This document shows positions 15,475 through 23,327 of a stretch of DNA of 37,894 nt, one piece after another. Source of the stretch: Gemmatimonadota bacterium (lineage in GTDB: Bacteria; Gemmatimonadota; Gemmatimonadetes; Longimicrobiales; Gaopeijiaceae); NCBI GenBank assembly GCA_022826025.1, contig JAJDVR010000159.1:1-37894 (forward strand). Direction: 5' to 3'. Every line of letters begins with the position of its first letter. The first letter of the stretch is position 1. The position numbers and the translations under genes were made by a program. The notes beneath the pieces are model-generated. The model saw only the letters and a list, made by a program, of their open reading frames with translations. It had not been told where the DNA came from and searched no databases.

Positions 15475-16770
15475 ATGGCGATCGAGAAAACACCGCAACG
15501 CCCCGAGCCGGAATCGCAGCGCCCCGCGTCGGAATCGCAACGCCCCGCGTCGGAATCGCAACACCCCGCGTCGGAATCGCAACGCCCCGCGTCGGAATTG
15601 CAACGCCCCGCGTCGGAATTGCAACGCCCCGCGCCGGAATTGCAGCGCCCCGCGTCAGCATCGCGCCGCCCCGAGTCAACATCCCGGCGCCCGAGGCGAA
15701 CCTCGCGGTTCGCGCTTCCGGATGCTCCCCGGGCCATCCTTCTCGTGCGCCTCACGGCGCGCGGCGACGTGCTGCTGGCGTCGCCCGTGGTCGAGGCTCT
15801 CAGACGCCGCTATCCGAAGGCGCATATCGCGTGGGTGGTGGAGTCCCACGCCCGCAGCATGATCGAACATCACGAGGGCCTCGACGAGATCATCGTCTGG
15901 GACCGCGCCGCGTGGAAAGGCATGATCCGGGCTGGACGCTGGCGGGCGCTCTGGCGTGCGTTTCGGGAACTGCGCGCGAGGCTTCGGGCGCCCGGATTCG
16001 ATATCGCCCTCGATCTGCAGGGGCTTCTGCGCAGCGGATGGGTGGCGTGGCTCTCGGGCGCTCCCGTGCGCATCGGGCTCGGCTCGAAGGAGGGCAGCTG
16101 GATGCTGATGACCGGCACCGTGCCCCGTCACGGCACCGCGCCCGGGAGCACCAGCCTGCAGTACCCGTACTTCGCGGACGCCCTCGGGCTCGCGAGCGAG
16201 ACGCCGGCGCTGCACCTGGTCCTCGGCGACGACGACGAGGACTTCGCGGCACGCTTCATCGCCGAACATGGTCTGGAGGGAGGCTACGCGGCGCTCGCCC
16301 CCTTCACCACCCGGGCCCAGAAGCACTGGTTCGAGGACCGCTGGGCTGCGCTGGCGGGGCGCATCCGTGATGAATTGGGCCTGCCGGTGGTCATTCTGGG
16401 CGGACCGGCGGACCGTGAAGCCGCCGGGCGCATCGCGGGCGCCGGCTCCCCTGCCCCGATCGTCGACCTGACCGGCCGCACGCGCCTCGGCGAGGCGGCG
16501 GCCGTGGTGAAGCGCGCCGGGCTCTTTCTGGGGGTGGATACCTGCCTTTCGCACGTCTCGGTCGCGTTCCGCCGGCCTTCCGTGCTCCTCTTCGGATCGA
16601 ACATCCCCTATCGCGAAGCACCGCACGCGCGGGCACGCATCGCGCTGGAGCTTCAACCCTGCGCGCCCTGCGGCAACCGGCCCACCTGCGACGGCGCCTT
16701 CTGGTGCATGCAGGCGCTCGAGGTGGACGAGGTGTTCGCGATGGCGAGGACGGTGGTCCGGGAGGGCTGA
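15475..16770 (+). CDS. Glycosyltransferase family 9 (heptosyltransferase-like) with repeat-rich N terminus
   Basis: GT9 enzymes transfer heptose to Kdo or to the growing LPS inner core. The predicted protein has 431 residues. ATG 15475 precedes a disordered, repeat-coded stretch (about residues 8-80, SQRPASE units). The GT9 body begins with AILLVRLTARGDVLLASPVV and AHIAWVVE. Then come DIALDLQGLLRSGWVAWLSG, the acceptor/donor region APFTTRAQKHWFEDRWAALA, VDLTGRTRLGEAA, FLGVDTCLSHVSVAFRRPSV and LFGSNIPYREAP. A cysteine-rich block (CAPCGNRPTC then FWCMQ) is typical of the family. An upstream TTG (15403) also opens the frame, but no good ribosome-binding site supports either start. It is divergent from the Kdo transferase. 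Which residue it adds cannot be told from sequence. Confidence 0.88.
   Translation: MAIEKTPQRPEPESQRPASESQRPASESQHPASESQRPASELQRPASELQRPAPELQRPASASRRPESTSRRPRRTSRFALPDAPRAILLVRLTARGDVLLASPVVEALRRRYPKAHIAWVVESHARSMIEHHEGLDEIIVWDRAAWKGMIRAGRWRALWRAFRELRARLRAPGFDIALDLQGLLRSGWVAWLSGAPVRIGLGSKEGSWMLMTGTVPRHGTAPGSTSLQYPYFADALGLASETPALHLVLGDDDEDFAARFIAEHGLEGGYAALAPFTTRAQKHWFEDRWAALAGRIRDELGLPVVILGGPADREAAGRIAGAGSPAPIVDLTGRTRLGEAAAVVKRAGLFLGVDTCLSHVSVAFRRPSVLLFGSNIPYREAPHARARIALELQPCAPCGNRPTCDGAFWCMQALEVDEVFAMARTVVREG
15496..15705 (+). repeat. Ten tandem 21-bp repeats inside the GT9 gene
   Basis: Ten consecutive 21-base units begin at 15496 (CAACGCCCCGCGTCGGAATCG-like, with CAG/CAC/CGC and CTG/TCG variants). 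They encode heptapeptides Q-R-P-A-S-E-(S/L). The first, eighth, ninth and tenth units are degenerate, and units 2-6 are nearly identical. The antisense frame is also open through the array, but that is a consequence of the repeat. Confidence 0.9.
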
Positions 16771-16957
16771 ACCCTCGCGACCTCCGCCACCGGCGTTGCC
16801 CGCGCATGACTTGCGGGTCGAGTGTCACTCGTCATCGGCATCCTCGAAGAGACCCCCGCGGAAACCCTTTCGCACGGGGCGCGGTCCTGCGTCTATTGGG
16901 GGGTCCGACGGCGTCGCTCCGGCGCCCTTCCCCGCCGACCCCAGACTCGAGCCGCCC

Positions 16958-19900
16958 TTGTCTTTCGTCCATCTCCACTGCCACTCGGAGTTCTCCCTCC
17001 TCGACGGCGCCAACCGTCTCACCGATCTCGTCCACAAGGCGAAGGAGTTCGAGATGCCGGCGCTGGCCCTCACGGACCACGGGTGTCTTTTCGGGGCCTG
17101 GGCCTTCCGCAAGGAAGCGGAGAAGGAGGGCATCCAGCCCATCATCGGCATGGAGGCGTACGTGGCCCCCGGCGACCGGCGGCACAAGGAGCCGATGCGC
17201 GTCAGCGGGCGCGAGGTCAAGAAGCCGTACCACCACCTCGTGCTGCTCGCCCGCGACCGGGAGGGGTATCAGAACCTGATCAAGCTCTCCTCGATCGGGT
17301 ACCTGGAGGGCTTCTATTACAAGCCGCGCATCGACCGGGAGGTGATCGAGCGCCATTCGGCGGGGCTGATCTGCACCTCTGCGTGCATGGCCGGCGAAGT
17401 GGCGCGCCGGCTGGCCGAGGACGACTGGAAGGCCGCGCGCGAGGCGGCGGAGTGGCACGCCAACGTTTTCGGGGAGCGGTACTACCTGGAGGTCCAGGGA
17501 CACGACACGCCGGGCCAGGACGCGGTGAATGAGAAAGTGTTCCAACTCGCCAGGGAAATCGGCCTGCCGGTGGTCGCGACCAACGATGCCCACTTCCTGC
17601 ACGCCGAGGATCACAGCGCGCACGACGTTCTCATCTGCATCGGGCTCGGAAAGGACCACGACGACGAGCACCGGATGAACTACGATAAGGGGCTCTACTT
17701 CAAGTCGGGCTCCGAGATGGCCGAGCGCTTTCCGGACCATCCCGAAGTGCTGGAGAACACGCTGGCGATCGCCGATCAGGTCGACGTCTCCTTCGAGAAG
17801 AAATACTTCCTGCCCGAGTTTCCCATTCCCGAAGACCACGCCGACAGCGACGACTATCTCCGGTATCTGAGCATCGAGGGGGCGAAGAAGCGCTACGGCG
17901 ATCCACTCTCGGACGAGGTGCGCAAGCGGCTGGACTATGAGCTCGGGGTCATCGCCGAAACGGGCTACGCCGGATATTTCCTCATTACCTGGGACTTCAT
18001 GCGCTGGGCCCGCGAACACGGCGTGCCGGTCGGGCCCGGACGGGGCTCGGCCGCCAGTTCGCTGGTGGCCTACTCGCTCTGGATCACCAATATCGACCCC
18101 CTCGAATTCGGACTCCTCTTCGAGCGTTTCCTGAATCCGGAGCGCAAGGAGATGCCGGACATCGACATCGACTTCTGCTTCGAGCGCAGGGGCGAGGTGA
18201 TCGACTATGTGCGGCGCAAATACGGCCGCGACGCCGTGGGACAGATCATCACCTTCGGCACCATGAAGTCGCGCGCGGTGGTGCGGGATGTGGGCCGGAC
18301 CCTCGGCTTCAAGCCGAGCGAGACCGACCGCATCGCGAAGATGATCCCCAATCAGCCGGGTCAGGCGCTGACCATCAAGCAGGCGCTGGAGAAGATCTCC
18401 GACGTCAGGGAGCTGTACCGGACGGACGAGCGCTATCGGAAGCTCTTCGACTATTCGCGCACCCTGGAGGGACTGAGCCGGCACGCGTCGGTGCACGCGG
18501 CCGGGGTCGTGATCGCGCCCGGGCCGCTCTCCGACTATGTGCCCGTGTGTGTCCAGTCGCGAGGCAGCGGGGTGCGCGGGAACGGCGCGGCCCGGGCGGC
18601 GGGCGGAGGGGCGGCATCGCGCGACGGCCCGGCGCCCGACGTGGATGTGGTCACGCAGTACGACATGAACAGCGTGGACGACGCCGGCATGCTCAAGATG
18701 GACTTTCTGGGGCTGCGCACCCTCACCATCATCCACGACGCCGTCGAACTGGTAAGGGCGAAGCACGGGGCGCTGCGCCACCCGCAGACGGGCGCGGTCC
18801 ATTCAACCATGGACGACGTTCCCCTGGACGACGCGCGGGTCTACGAGATGCTCGCGCAGGGGGGTACGTCCGGCGTGTTCCAGTTCGAGTCCGCGCTGGC
18901 CACGGGAAAGCTGCGGGCCATGCGCTGCGACCGTTTCGAGGACCTGGTCGCCACCAACGCCCTCATTCGGCCCGGTCCCCTCGACTCCGGAATGACCGAC
19001 GTCTATATCAGGCGCAAGCTGGGACAGGAGCCGGTCACCTATCCGCATCCCGAGCTGGAGGAATTGCTCGAGCCCACCTACGGCATCATCGTCTATCAGG
19101 AGCAGGTGATGCGCATCGTGAATATCCTCGCGGGATATTCGCTGGGTGAAGCCGACGTCGTGCGCAAGGCGGTGGGCAAGAAGATCCCGGAGCTGATTCG
19201 CGCCGAGCTGGCGACCTTCCGGGAGCGCGCCACCGGCAAGGGGGTGGACCCGCAGGTCGCCGGGGAGCTCGCCGACCAGATCGAGACCTTCGGCCGCTAC
19301 GGCTTCAACCGCGCGCACAGCGCCGGATACTCGCTCCTGTCGTATCACACCGCGTGGCTCAAGTGCCACTATCCCGCCGAGTTCATGGCGGCGCTGCTCT
19401 CGTCGGTGCTTTCGAATACCGACCAGGTTGTGAAGTACATTCTCGAGAGCCGCGAGCTGCACCGCTCCATTCCGGACCTCGAGGAGCCCATCAACCTGCT
19501 GCCGCCGGACGTGAACGAGTCGGGGTGGAAGTTCACGGTCACCGGGGGCGCCCAGATTCGATTCGGGCTGGGAGCGGTGCGCGGGGTGGGGGCGGCTGCG
19601 GTCGAGTCGGTGCTGGGGGCGCGGGCGGAGGGCGGGCGTTTTGAGACGCTGTTCGACTTCCTGGATCGTATCGACACGCGCGCGCTCAACAAGCGGGCCT
19701 GCGAGGCGCTGATCGCGGCGGGGGCGCTCGACGCCTTCGGGCACCGGGCCCAGTTGGTGGCCGGACTGGACGTTGCCTACGCCGAAGCCAATGCCCGTCA
19801 GGCGGGCCGCGAACTCGGCCAGGGATTGCTTTTCGGCGGCCCGGTGACCGTGGAGGCATCGACGCCCGATTTGCCCAACGTCCGCGAGTGGCCGGAACGA

Positions 19901-20545
19901 GAGCGGTTGGCGCAGGAAAAGGAGGCGCTCGGATTCTTCATCTCCGGCCATCCGCTGGACCGCTTCAGCGATGCCGTGCACGTCTTCCGGGAGGTCAACA
20001 CCTCCAGGCTGCGCAGGCACGCGAACGCGTCCGTCGAGATCCCATGCGTCGTGACCCAGGTGCAGCGCCAGATCTCGCGCAGGGACAACTCGGAGTGGGG
20101 GCGGATCACCATCGAGGACTTCCACGGAACCGCGCAGGTGCTCGCCTTCCGCGACGCCTGGGCGGCCGGCAAGGAGCCCCTGCAGCAGGATGCGGTGGTG
20201 CTGATCCGGGGCAAGGTGTCGGGCCGGGAGCGCGACGAGGAGGACCCGCCGATCTTCCTCGACGAGGTGGAGCTTCTGGACGACGTGCTCACCTCCGGGC
20301 GGCTGGCGCTGCGCATTGCGCTGGACGGGAAGGCCGAAGTCCCGGAAGACGCCTTCGCCAGGGCGAGGAAAATGCTCGCGGGACATCCGGGAGACGCCCC
20401 GGTGGAGGTGCTTTGGCGGTCCGGCAACGGGGAGCGCGACCTGCGGTTGCGCTCGAGGACGCTGAGTGTGGATCCGGGAGCCGCGACTTTGCGGGAGCTG
20501 CGGGAGGTGCTGGGTCAGACGCGGGTGGAGTTGGTGCGGGCGTAG
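16958..20545 (+). CDS. dnaE: DNA polymerase III alpha subunit, DnaE type
   Basis: DnaE is the replicative polymerase catalytic subunit. TTG 16958 is chosen because it yields MSFVHLHCHSEFSLLDG, the usual family N terminus; the frame is open further upstream to TTG 16796 but adds a non-conserved tail. From this start the protein has 1195 residues. Order: PHP domain (HLHCH, ALTDHG at about 41, GMEAYV, YHHLVLLAR, SACMAGEV, ATNDAHF); palm with GPGRGSAASSL and PDIDIDF, placing D401 and D403 at the same numbers as in E. coli; third acidic residue in KMDFLGLRTL (about 582); fingers (FGRYGFNRAHSAGYS); (HhH)2; OB-fold (VVTQVQRQISRRDNSEWG); short C-terminal domain. A Gly/Ala-rich insertion of about 25 residues follows PVCVQSRG. 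Confidence 0.95.
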   Translation: MSFVHLHCHSEFSLLDGANRLTDLVHKAKEFEMPALALTDHGCLFGAWAFRKEAEKEGIQPIIGMEAYVAPGDRRHKEPMRVSGREVKKPYHHLVLLARDREGYQNLIKLSSIGYLEGFYYKPRIDREVIERHSAGLICTSACMAGEVARRLAEDDWKAAREAAEWHANVFGERYYLEVQGHDTPGQDAVNEKVFQLAREIGLPVVATNDAHFLHAEDHSAHDVLICIGLGKDHDDEHRMNYDKGLYFKSGSEMAERFPDHPEVLENTLAIADQVDVSFEKKYFLPEFPIPEDHADSDDYLRYLSIEGAKKRYGDPLSDEVRKRLDYELGVIAETGYAGYFLITWDFMRWAREHGVPVGPGRGSAASSLVAYSLWITNIDPLEFGLLFERFLNPERKEMPDIDIDFCFERRGEVIDYVRRKYGRDAVGQIITFGTMKSRAVVRDVGRTLGFKPSETDRIAKMIPNQPGQALTIKQALEKISDVRELYRTDERYRKLFDYSRTLEGLSRHASVHAAGVVIAPGPLSDYVPVCVQSRGSGVRGNGAARAAGGGAASRDGPAPDVDVVTQYDMNSVDDAGMLKMDFLGLRTLTIIHDAVELVRAKHGALRHPQTGAVHSTMDDVPLDDARVYEMLAQGGTSGVFQFESALATGKLRAMRCDRFEDLVATNALIRPGPLDSGMTDVYIRRKLGQEPVTYPHPELEELLEPTYGIIVYQEQVMRIVNILAGYSLGEADVVRKAVGKKIPELIRAELATFRERATGKGVDPQVAGELADQIETFGRYGFNRAHSAGYSLLSYHTAWLKCHYPAEFMAALLSSVLSNTDQVVKYILESRELHRSIPDLEEPINLLPPDVNESGWKFTVTGGAQIRFGLGAVRGVGAAAVESVLGARAEGGRFETLFDFLDRIDTRALNKRACEALIAAGALDAFGHRAQLVAGLDVAYAEANARQAGRELGQGLLFGGPVTVEASTPDLPNVREWPERERLAQEKEALGFFISGHPLDRFSDAVHVFREVNTSRLRRHANASVEIPCVVTQVQRQISRRDNSEWGRITIEDFHGTAQVLAFRDAWAAGKEPLQQDAVVLIRGKVSGRERDEEDPPIFLDEVELLDDVLTSGRLALRIALDGKAEVPEDAFARARKMLAGHPGDAPVEVLWRSGNGERDLRLRSRTLSVDPGAATLRELREVLGQTRVELVRA

Positions 20546-20621
20546 GCTGGTGGGGACGCGGGACCGGTTCAAGTGTAAGACTGGCTATCGCAACGCCCGC
20601 AGCCATGACTGACATCTTCTG

Positions 20622-21224
20622 ATGTCTACTGGTGAGTTACTGGTGATATCCTTCCTCGATCGCTTGCGTCGGATGTCGGGACGGTCGGGGCTGCTTCTGG
20701 TTCTGCTGGGGGCGGCGGGATGTTTTCGTGTGAACACGCCGCGTGCGGCGCGTGTCACTCTCCCCCGCGACGCGGAGCCGCGGCAGGAGTACAAGTCGAC
20801 TCTGGGGAATCCCGCGTTCTACGACGAGTTCGGCGTTCGTTACCGCGTGCTGCAGACCAGCAAGGACTTCGTACAGCGCGGGATCGCTTCCTGGTACGGC
20901 CACCCCTTCCACGGCCGGGCGACTTCCACGGGCGAAACCTACGACATGTACGCCATGACGGCGGCCCACAAGACGCTCCCGCTCCCCACCTACGTACGGG
21001 TCACCGACCTCGACACGGGCAACCGGGTGGTGGTGCGGGTGAACGACCGGGGACCGTTCGTGGAGGGCCGCGTAATCGACCTCTCCTACGTCGCGGCGGT
21101 GAAGCTTGGAATCGCCGACAAGGGGACCGCGCGGGTGGAGGTGCGGGCGCTCGACCCGCCCGCGGTGGATCCGCCGCGGATGGAAGCGTTGGCGCTGGGC
21201 CGGGCGGGGATGGATCCGCCGTAG
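20622..21224 (+). CDS. rlpA: RlpA-family septal ring lytic transglycosylase (lipoprotein)
   Basis: RlpA cleaves glycan strands lacking stem peptides at the septum. The predicted protein has 200 residues. A lipoprotein signal ends in VLLGAAGC (Cys at about 34 from ATG 20622, or about 17 from the second ATG at 20673). Two starts are therefore possible, and the second gives the more usual signal length. The double-psi beta-barrel carries GIASWYGHPFHGRATSTGE, YDMYAMTAAHKTLPLPT, VRVTDLDTG and VNDRGPFVEGRVIDLSYVAA, including the catalytic Asp/His region. There is no SPOR domain; instead the C terminus is a short proline-rich tail (ALDPPAVDPPRM...GMDPP). The tail belongs to a 45-base tandem repeat that continues past the stop. 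It is 76 bases after dnaE. Confidence 0.9.
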   Translation: MSTGELLVISFLDRLRRMSGRSGLLLVLLGAAGCFRVNTPRAARVTLPRDAEPRQEYKSTLGNPAFYDEFGVRYRVLQTSKDFVQRGIASWYGHPFHGRATSTGETYDMYAMTAAHKTLPLPTYVRVTDLDTGNRVVVRVNDRGPFVEGRVIDLSYVAAVKLGIADKGTARVEVRALDPPAVDPPRMEALALGRAGMDPP

Positions 21225-21314
21225 GTGGGAGCGTTCGCGCCGGGCTGGCCGGGTGTGGATCTGCCGTAGGTGGGAGCGTTCACGCCGGGCTGGCCGGGTG
21301 TGGATCCCGGGCTC
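21180..21314 (+). repeat. Three 45-bp tandem repeats spanning the rlpA stop codon
   Basis: Units begin at 21180, 21225 and 21270. Each carries GTGGGAGCGTT or a variant and a GGGCTGGCCGGGTGTGGAT-like core. The first unit (diverged) encodes the last 14 residues of RlpA and its TAG. The second contains an in-frame TAG at the same position. In the third the TAG is replaced by CCCGGG and the frame runs on to about 21518. The repeat spacing keeps the reading frame. Confidence 0.8.
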
Positions 21315-21578
21315 GAGGCGTGGCTGAGTCCGTCGGGAGGCTGGGGCGGTGCGATGCGGATTTGGGCTGGCCGCGCGAGTTCACTTCATCGTGTTCCACG
21401 CCCCTCCGCGAGCCCTCTTCATCCTGGTTCACACCCCTCCGCGCGGTGTTGCATTATCAGAAAAGCAACAATTTGTTGCATCTGCGGATTTGCAACACGC
21501 TGCGGAGGGGCCCGATAGCTGGTAGCAGCCCGTGGATGAACCGCACGCGCACCGAGAGCGGGGACGCGTTGCGGTGAG
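21225..21578. other. Intergenic region between rlpA and the CYTH gene
   Basis: This is about 350 bases between convergent genes. It contains two further copies of the rlpA-tail repeat (to about 21314), then a GC-rich stretch with no gene. A conspicuously AT-rich dyad at 21434-21510 follows. A 14-base string, CGCGAGCCCTCTTC, occurs at 21407-21420 and again at 21586-21599 inside the CYTH gene's 3' end. No protein was recognised. Confidence 0.55.
21434..21510. promoter_or_regulatory. AT-cored cruciform with two tandem TGTTGCA dyads
   Basis: Outer arms CCCCTCCGC-GCG-GTGTTGCA (21434-21453) and its complement (21491-21510) match at 17 of 20 positions. Inside are two tandem 24-base dyads, TGTTGCA-N10-AGCAACA (21447-21470) and TGTTGCA-N10-TGCAACA (21474-21497), with a 27-base period. 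The junction forms a further palindrome, GCAACA-ATT-TGTTGC (21465-21479). A minus-strand GATAAT lies within it. It could be a bidirectional terminator for the two convergent genes, a double operator or a REP-like element. Confidence 0.6.
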
Positions 21579-22085
21579 CTAATCCCGCGAGCCCTCTTCC
21601 CGATCCCAGGCGGTGAAGGGACGCCCCACGAGGTTGGTGTTCAGGTAGCGCGGATCGTCGGTGACCTCCTCACCCAGCCACTGGGGATGCGCGAACGTCT
21701 GGTCCTCATGGGACAGCTCGATCTCGGCGACCACCAGACCGGCGTTCTCCGCGTGGAACTCGTCGACCTCCCAGATGTGACCGTCGGGCCCTGGGATGTC
21801 GTAGCGGGTCTTTTCGATGAACGGGCGCCGGCATAGTTCGCTCAGCATCTGAACCGCGTCCCCGAGCGGGATCGAGTATTCGAACTCGGAGGCGCGCGGG
21901 CCGACCTTGTTGCCCTTCACATTCAGCGTGGCCCGTTCGCCGGCCGTGCGCACCCGCACGGAGCGCGTGCTGGAGGTGGACAGGTAGCCCTGCCGCATGC
22001 GGACCCCGGTCACGCCGGACCTCGATGCAGCGGCTCTCCATGCATCGGACCGCACCAGAAACTTGCGCTCGATCTCGTGCGCCAT
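21579..22085 (-). CDS. CYTH-domain triphosphate-metal (tunnel) phosphatase
   Basis: The predicted protein has 168 residues. ATG 22085 has a strong GGGGAGG about eight bases upstream and begins MAHEIERKFLV, the family's ExExK metal/phosphate signature (E4, E6, K8). Further tunnel residues are visible in RMRQGYLS, SVRVRTAGERATLNVKG, EFEYSIP, EKTRYDIPG, WEVDEF and VVAEIELSHED, with the C-terminal WLGEEVTDDPRY block. The whole aligns with bacterial short TTM proteins such as the Nitrosomonas enzyme, which hydrolyse tripolyphosphate. Class IV adenylate cyclase or thiamine-triphosphatase activity is a less likely alternative. It is cytosolic. It is divergent from the PqqB-like gene and convergent with rlpA. 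Confidence 0.9.
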   Translation of the reverse strand: MAHEIERKFLVRSDAWRAAASRSGVTGVRMRQGYLSTSSTRSVRVRTAGERATLNVKGNKVGPRASEFEYSIPLGDAVQMLSELCRRPFIEKTRYDIPGPDGHIWEVDEFHAENAGLVVAEIELSHEDQTFAHPQWLGEEVTDDPRYLNTNLVGRPFTAWDREEGSRD

Positions 22086-22216
22086 CGCGGTCCTCCCCTG
22101 TCTTCCGGGTTGCGTGGCGGATTCCTGCCAATCCAAACTGCGGCTCGACAGCCGGTCGCCAACAGGGGCGGCCTCGGCGTCATCGGGGACCGCCGCAGCG
22201 AACAGAGGAGCTTGAA

Positions 22217-23248
22217 ATGGATGGGTCGTTGCAGGAGCAGAGGCCGCCGAAGAGGCACTGGGCGGCGCAGGAGCGCGGGGTGTGCAAGCAAGGCGGCGCG
22301 GGCGTCTCCCGCCGGGAATTCCTGGGCGCGGCGGCCGGGGCTGCCCTTATCGGACCCGGGCTGGCGTCGTGGCGCCGGGCGGATCCCTATGTGCTGGTGC
22401 TCGGGGTGGCACAGGATGGCGGCATGCCCCAAACCGGGTGCTACGCGCCCCGGTGCGACCGTGCCCGCGAACGCGAGCAGCCGCGCTACGTGTGCTCTCT
22501 CGCCATCGTGGAGCCCGACGCCGACCGATACTACCTGGTGGACGCCTCTCCCGATCTCCGCCAGCAGATGGACCTGATCGACGCCCCGGGTTTCCGCGCT
22601 CGCGCTCAGGCGCGGCGGCCCTTCGACGGGATCTTCCTGACCCACGCGCACATGGGGCACTACCTCGGGCTCGCCCACCTGGGCCGGGAAGGCCTGGGGA
22701 TCGCCCCCACGCCGTGCTACTGCAGCCCCGAGATGGCGGGCTTTCTTGCATCCAACGGCCCCTGGAGCCTGCTCGTGGACGAGGGCCGCCTGGACCTGCG
22801 CCCCGTCGAGTTCGACCGCTGGTACGAGATCGACGAGAGCCTCTCCGCGATGGCCACCCCGGTCCCCCATCGTCCCGAGTTCTCGGATACCGTCGGCTGG
22901 ACCTTCCGGGGTCCGAGCCGCTCCCTCCTCTATCTCCCGGACATCGACAGCTGGGAGGCATGGGACCGGGACGTCGCGGAGGTCGTGCGCGGCGTGGACG
23001 TGGCCCTGCTGGACGCTGCCTTCTACAGCCCCGGGGAGGTTCCGGGGCGGAACATCGAGGACATCCCCCACCCCATGGTGCCCCACACGATGGATCTGCT
23101 GCAGGAGGTTGTGCGGGGGGAGAGCGAGGTCGCGTTCATCCACCTGAACAACACCAATCCGGCGTTGGACGAGGCTTCGCCGGAGGCCCGGGAGATCGCG
23201 CGCCGGGGGTTCTCGGTGGCGACCGAGGGGCAGAGGTTCGGGCTGTAG
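22217..23248 (+). CDS. Tat-exported PqqB-like metallo-beta-lactamase-fold hydrolase
   Basis: The predicted protein has 343 residues. ATG 22217 is set by GAGGAG (22205-22210). A Tat signal (SRREFLGAAAGAALIGPG, residues about 31-50) implies folding before export. The mature part has the PqqB-type opening (VLGVAQDGGMPQTGC, CDRAR), YLVDASPDLRQQ, the metal motif THAHMGHYLGLAHLG (variant of HxHxDH with Gly where Asp is usual), a second histidine (VPHRPEFSDTVG), YLPDID and a closing VAFIHLNNTNP. PqqB makes part of the cofactor PQQ in the cytosol. This copy is exported, and no pqqA, C, D or E lies near, so another hydrolase role is likelier. The variant metal motif may alter metal binding. Confidence 0.8.
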   Translation: MDGSLQEQRPPKRHWAAQERGVCKQGGAGVSRREFLGAAAGAALIGPGLASWRRADPYVLVLGVAQDGGMPQTGCYAPRCDRAREREQPRYVCSLAIVEPDADRYYLVDASPDLRQQMDLIDAPGFRARAQARRPFDGIFLTHAHMGHYLGLAHLGREGLGIAPTPCYCSPEMAGFLASNGPWSLLVDEGRLDLRPVEFDRWYEIDESLSAMATPVPHRPEFSDTVGWTFRGPSRSLLYLPDIDSWEAWDRDVAEVVRGVDVALLDAAFYSPGEVPGRNIEDIPHPMVPHTMDLLQEVVRGESEVAFIHLNNTNPALDEASPEAREIARRGFSVATEGQRFGL

Positions 23249-23321
23249 CACGGCACCCCCGGCCGGACGGCGAGGGGCGGCGGGATGTTGTGGCGGGCGA
23301 GGGACCGGTTCGGGCTGTAGC
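23235..23321 (+). repeat. 15-bp direct repeat duplicating the C terminus and stop of the PqqB-like gene
   Basis: GGTTCGGGCTGTAGC occurs at 23235-23249, where it encodes the final RFGL and TAG, and at 23307-23321. The distance is 72 bases (24 codons). The frame between the two copies has no other stop, so a readthrough product would end in RFGL again. The two copies lie in the gap before the convergent symporter gene. Confidence 0.75.
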
Positions 23322-23327
23322 CGGCTG

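Noticed and set aside
15233..15682. Antisense heptad-repeat frame (TRGVAIP units)
   Set aside because: It arises because the 21-base repeat has no stop on either strand; the sense strand continues into a complete GT9 domain.
15496..15705. Repeat array considered as a CRISPR
   Set aside because: Units are contiguous with no spacers and translate as in-frame heptapeptides.
16762..16776. Hairpin GAGGG-CTGAA-CCCTC at the end of the GT9 gene, considered as a terminator
   Set aside because: The stem is only five pairs and there is no T-run, so it is not a supportable terminator.
16832..18802. 656-residue antisense frame within dnaE
   Set aside because: It is a GC-skew shadow; dnaE's catalytic motifs are all in the plus frame.
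20546..20580. GGGACCGGTTC after dnaE and after the PqqB-like gene, considered as a shared dispersed element
   Set aside because: The match is 11 bases in a GC-rich genome and flanks do not align well; too weak to claim.
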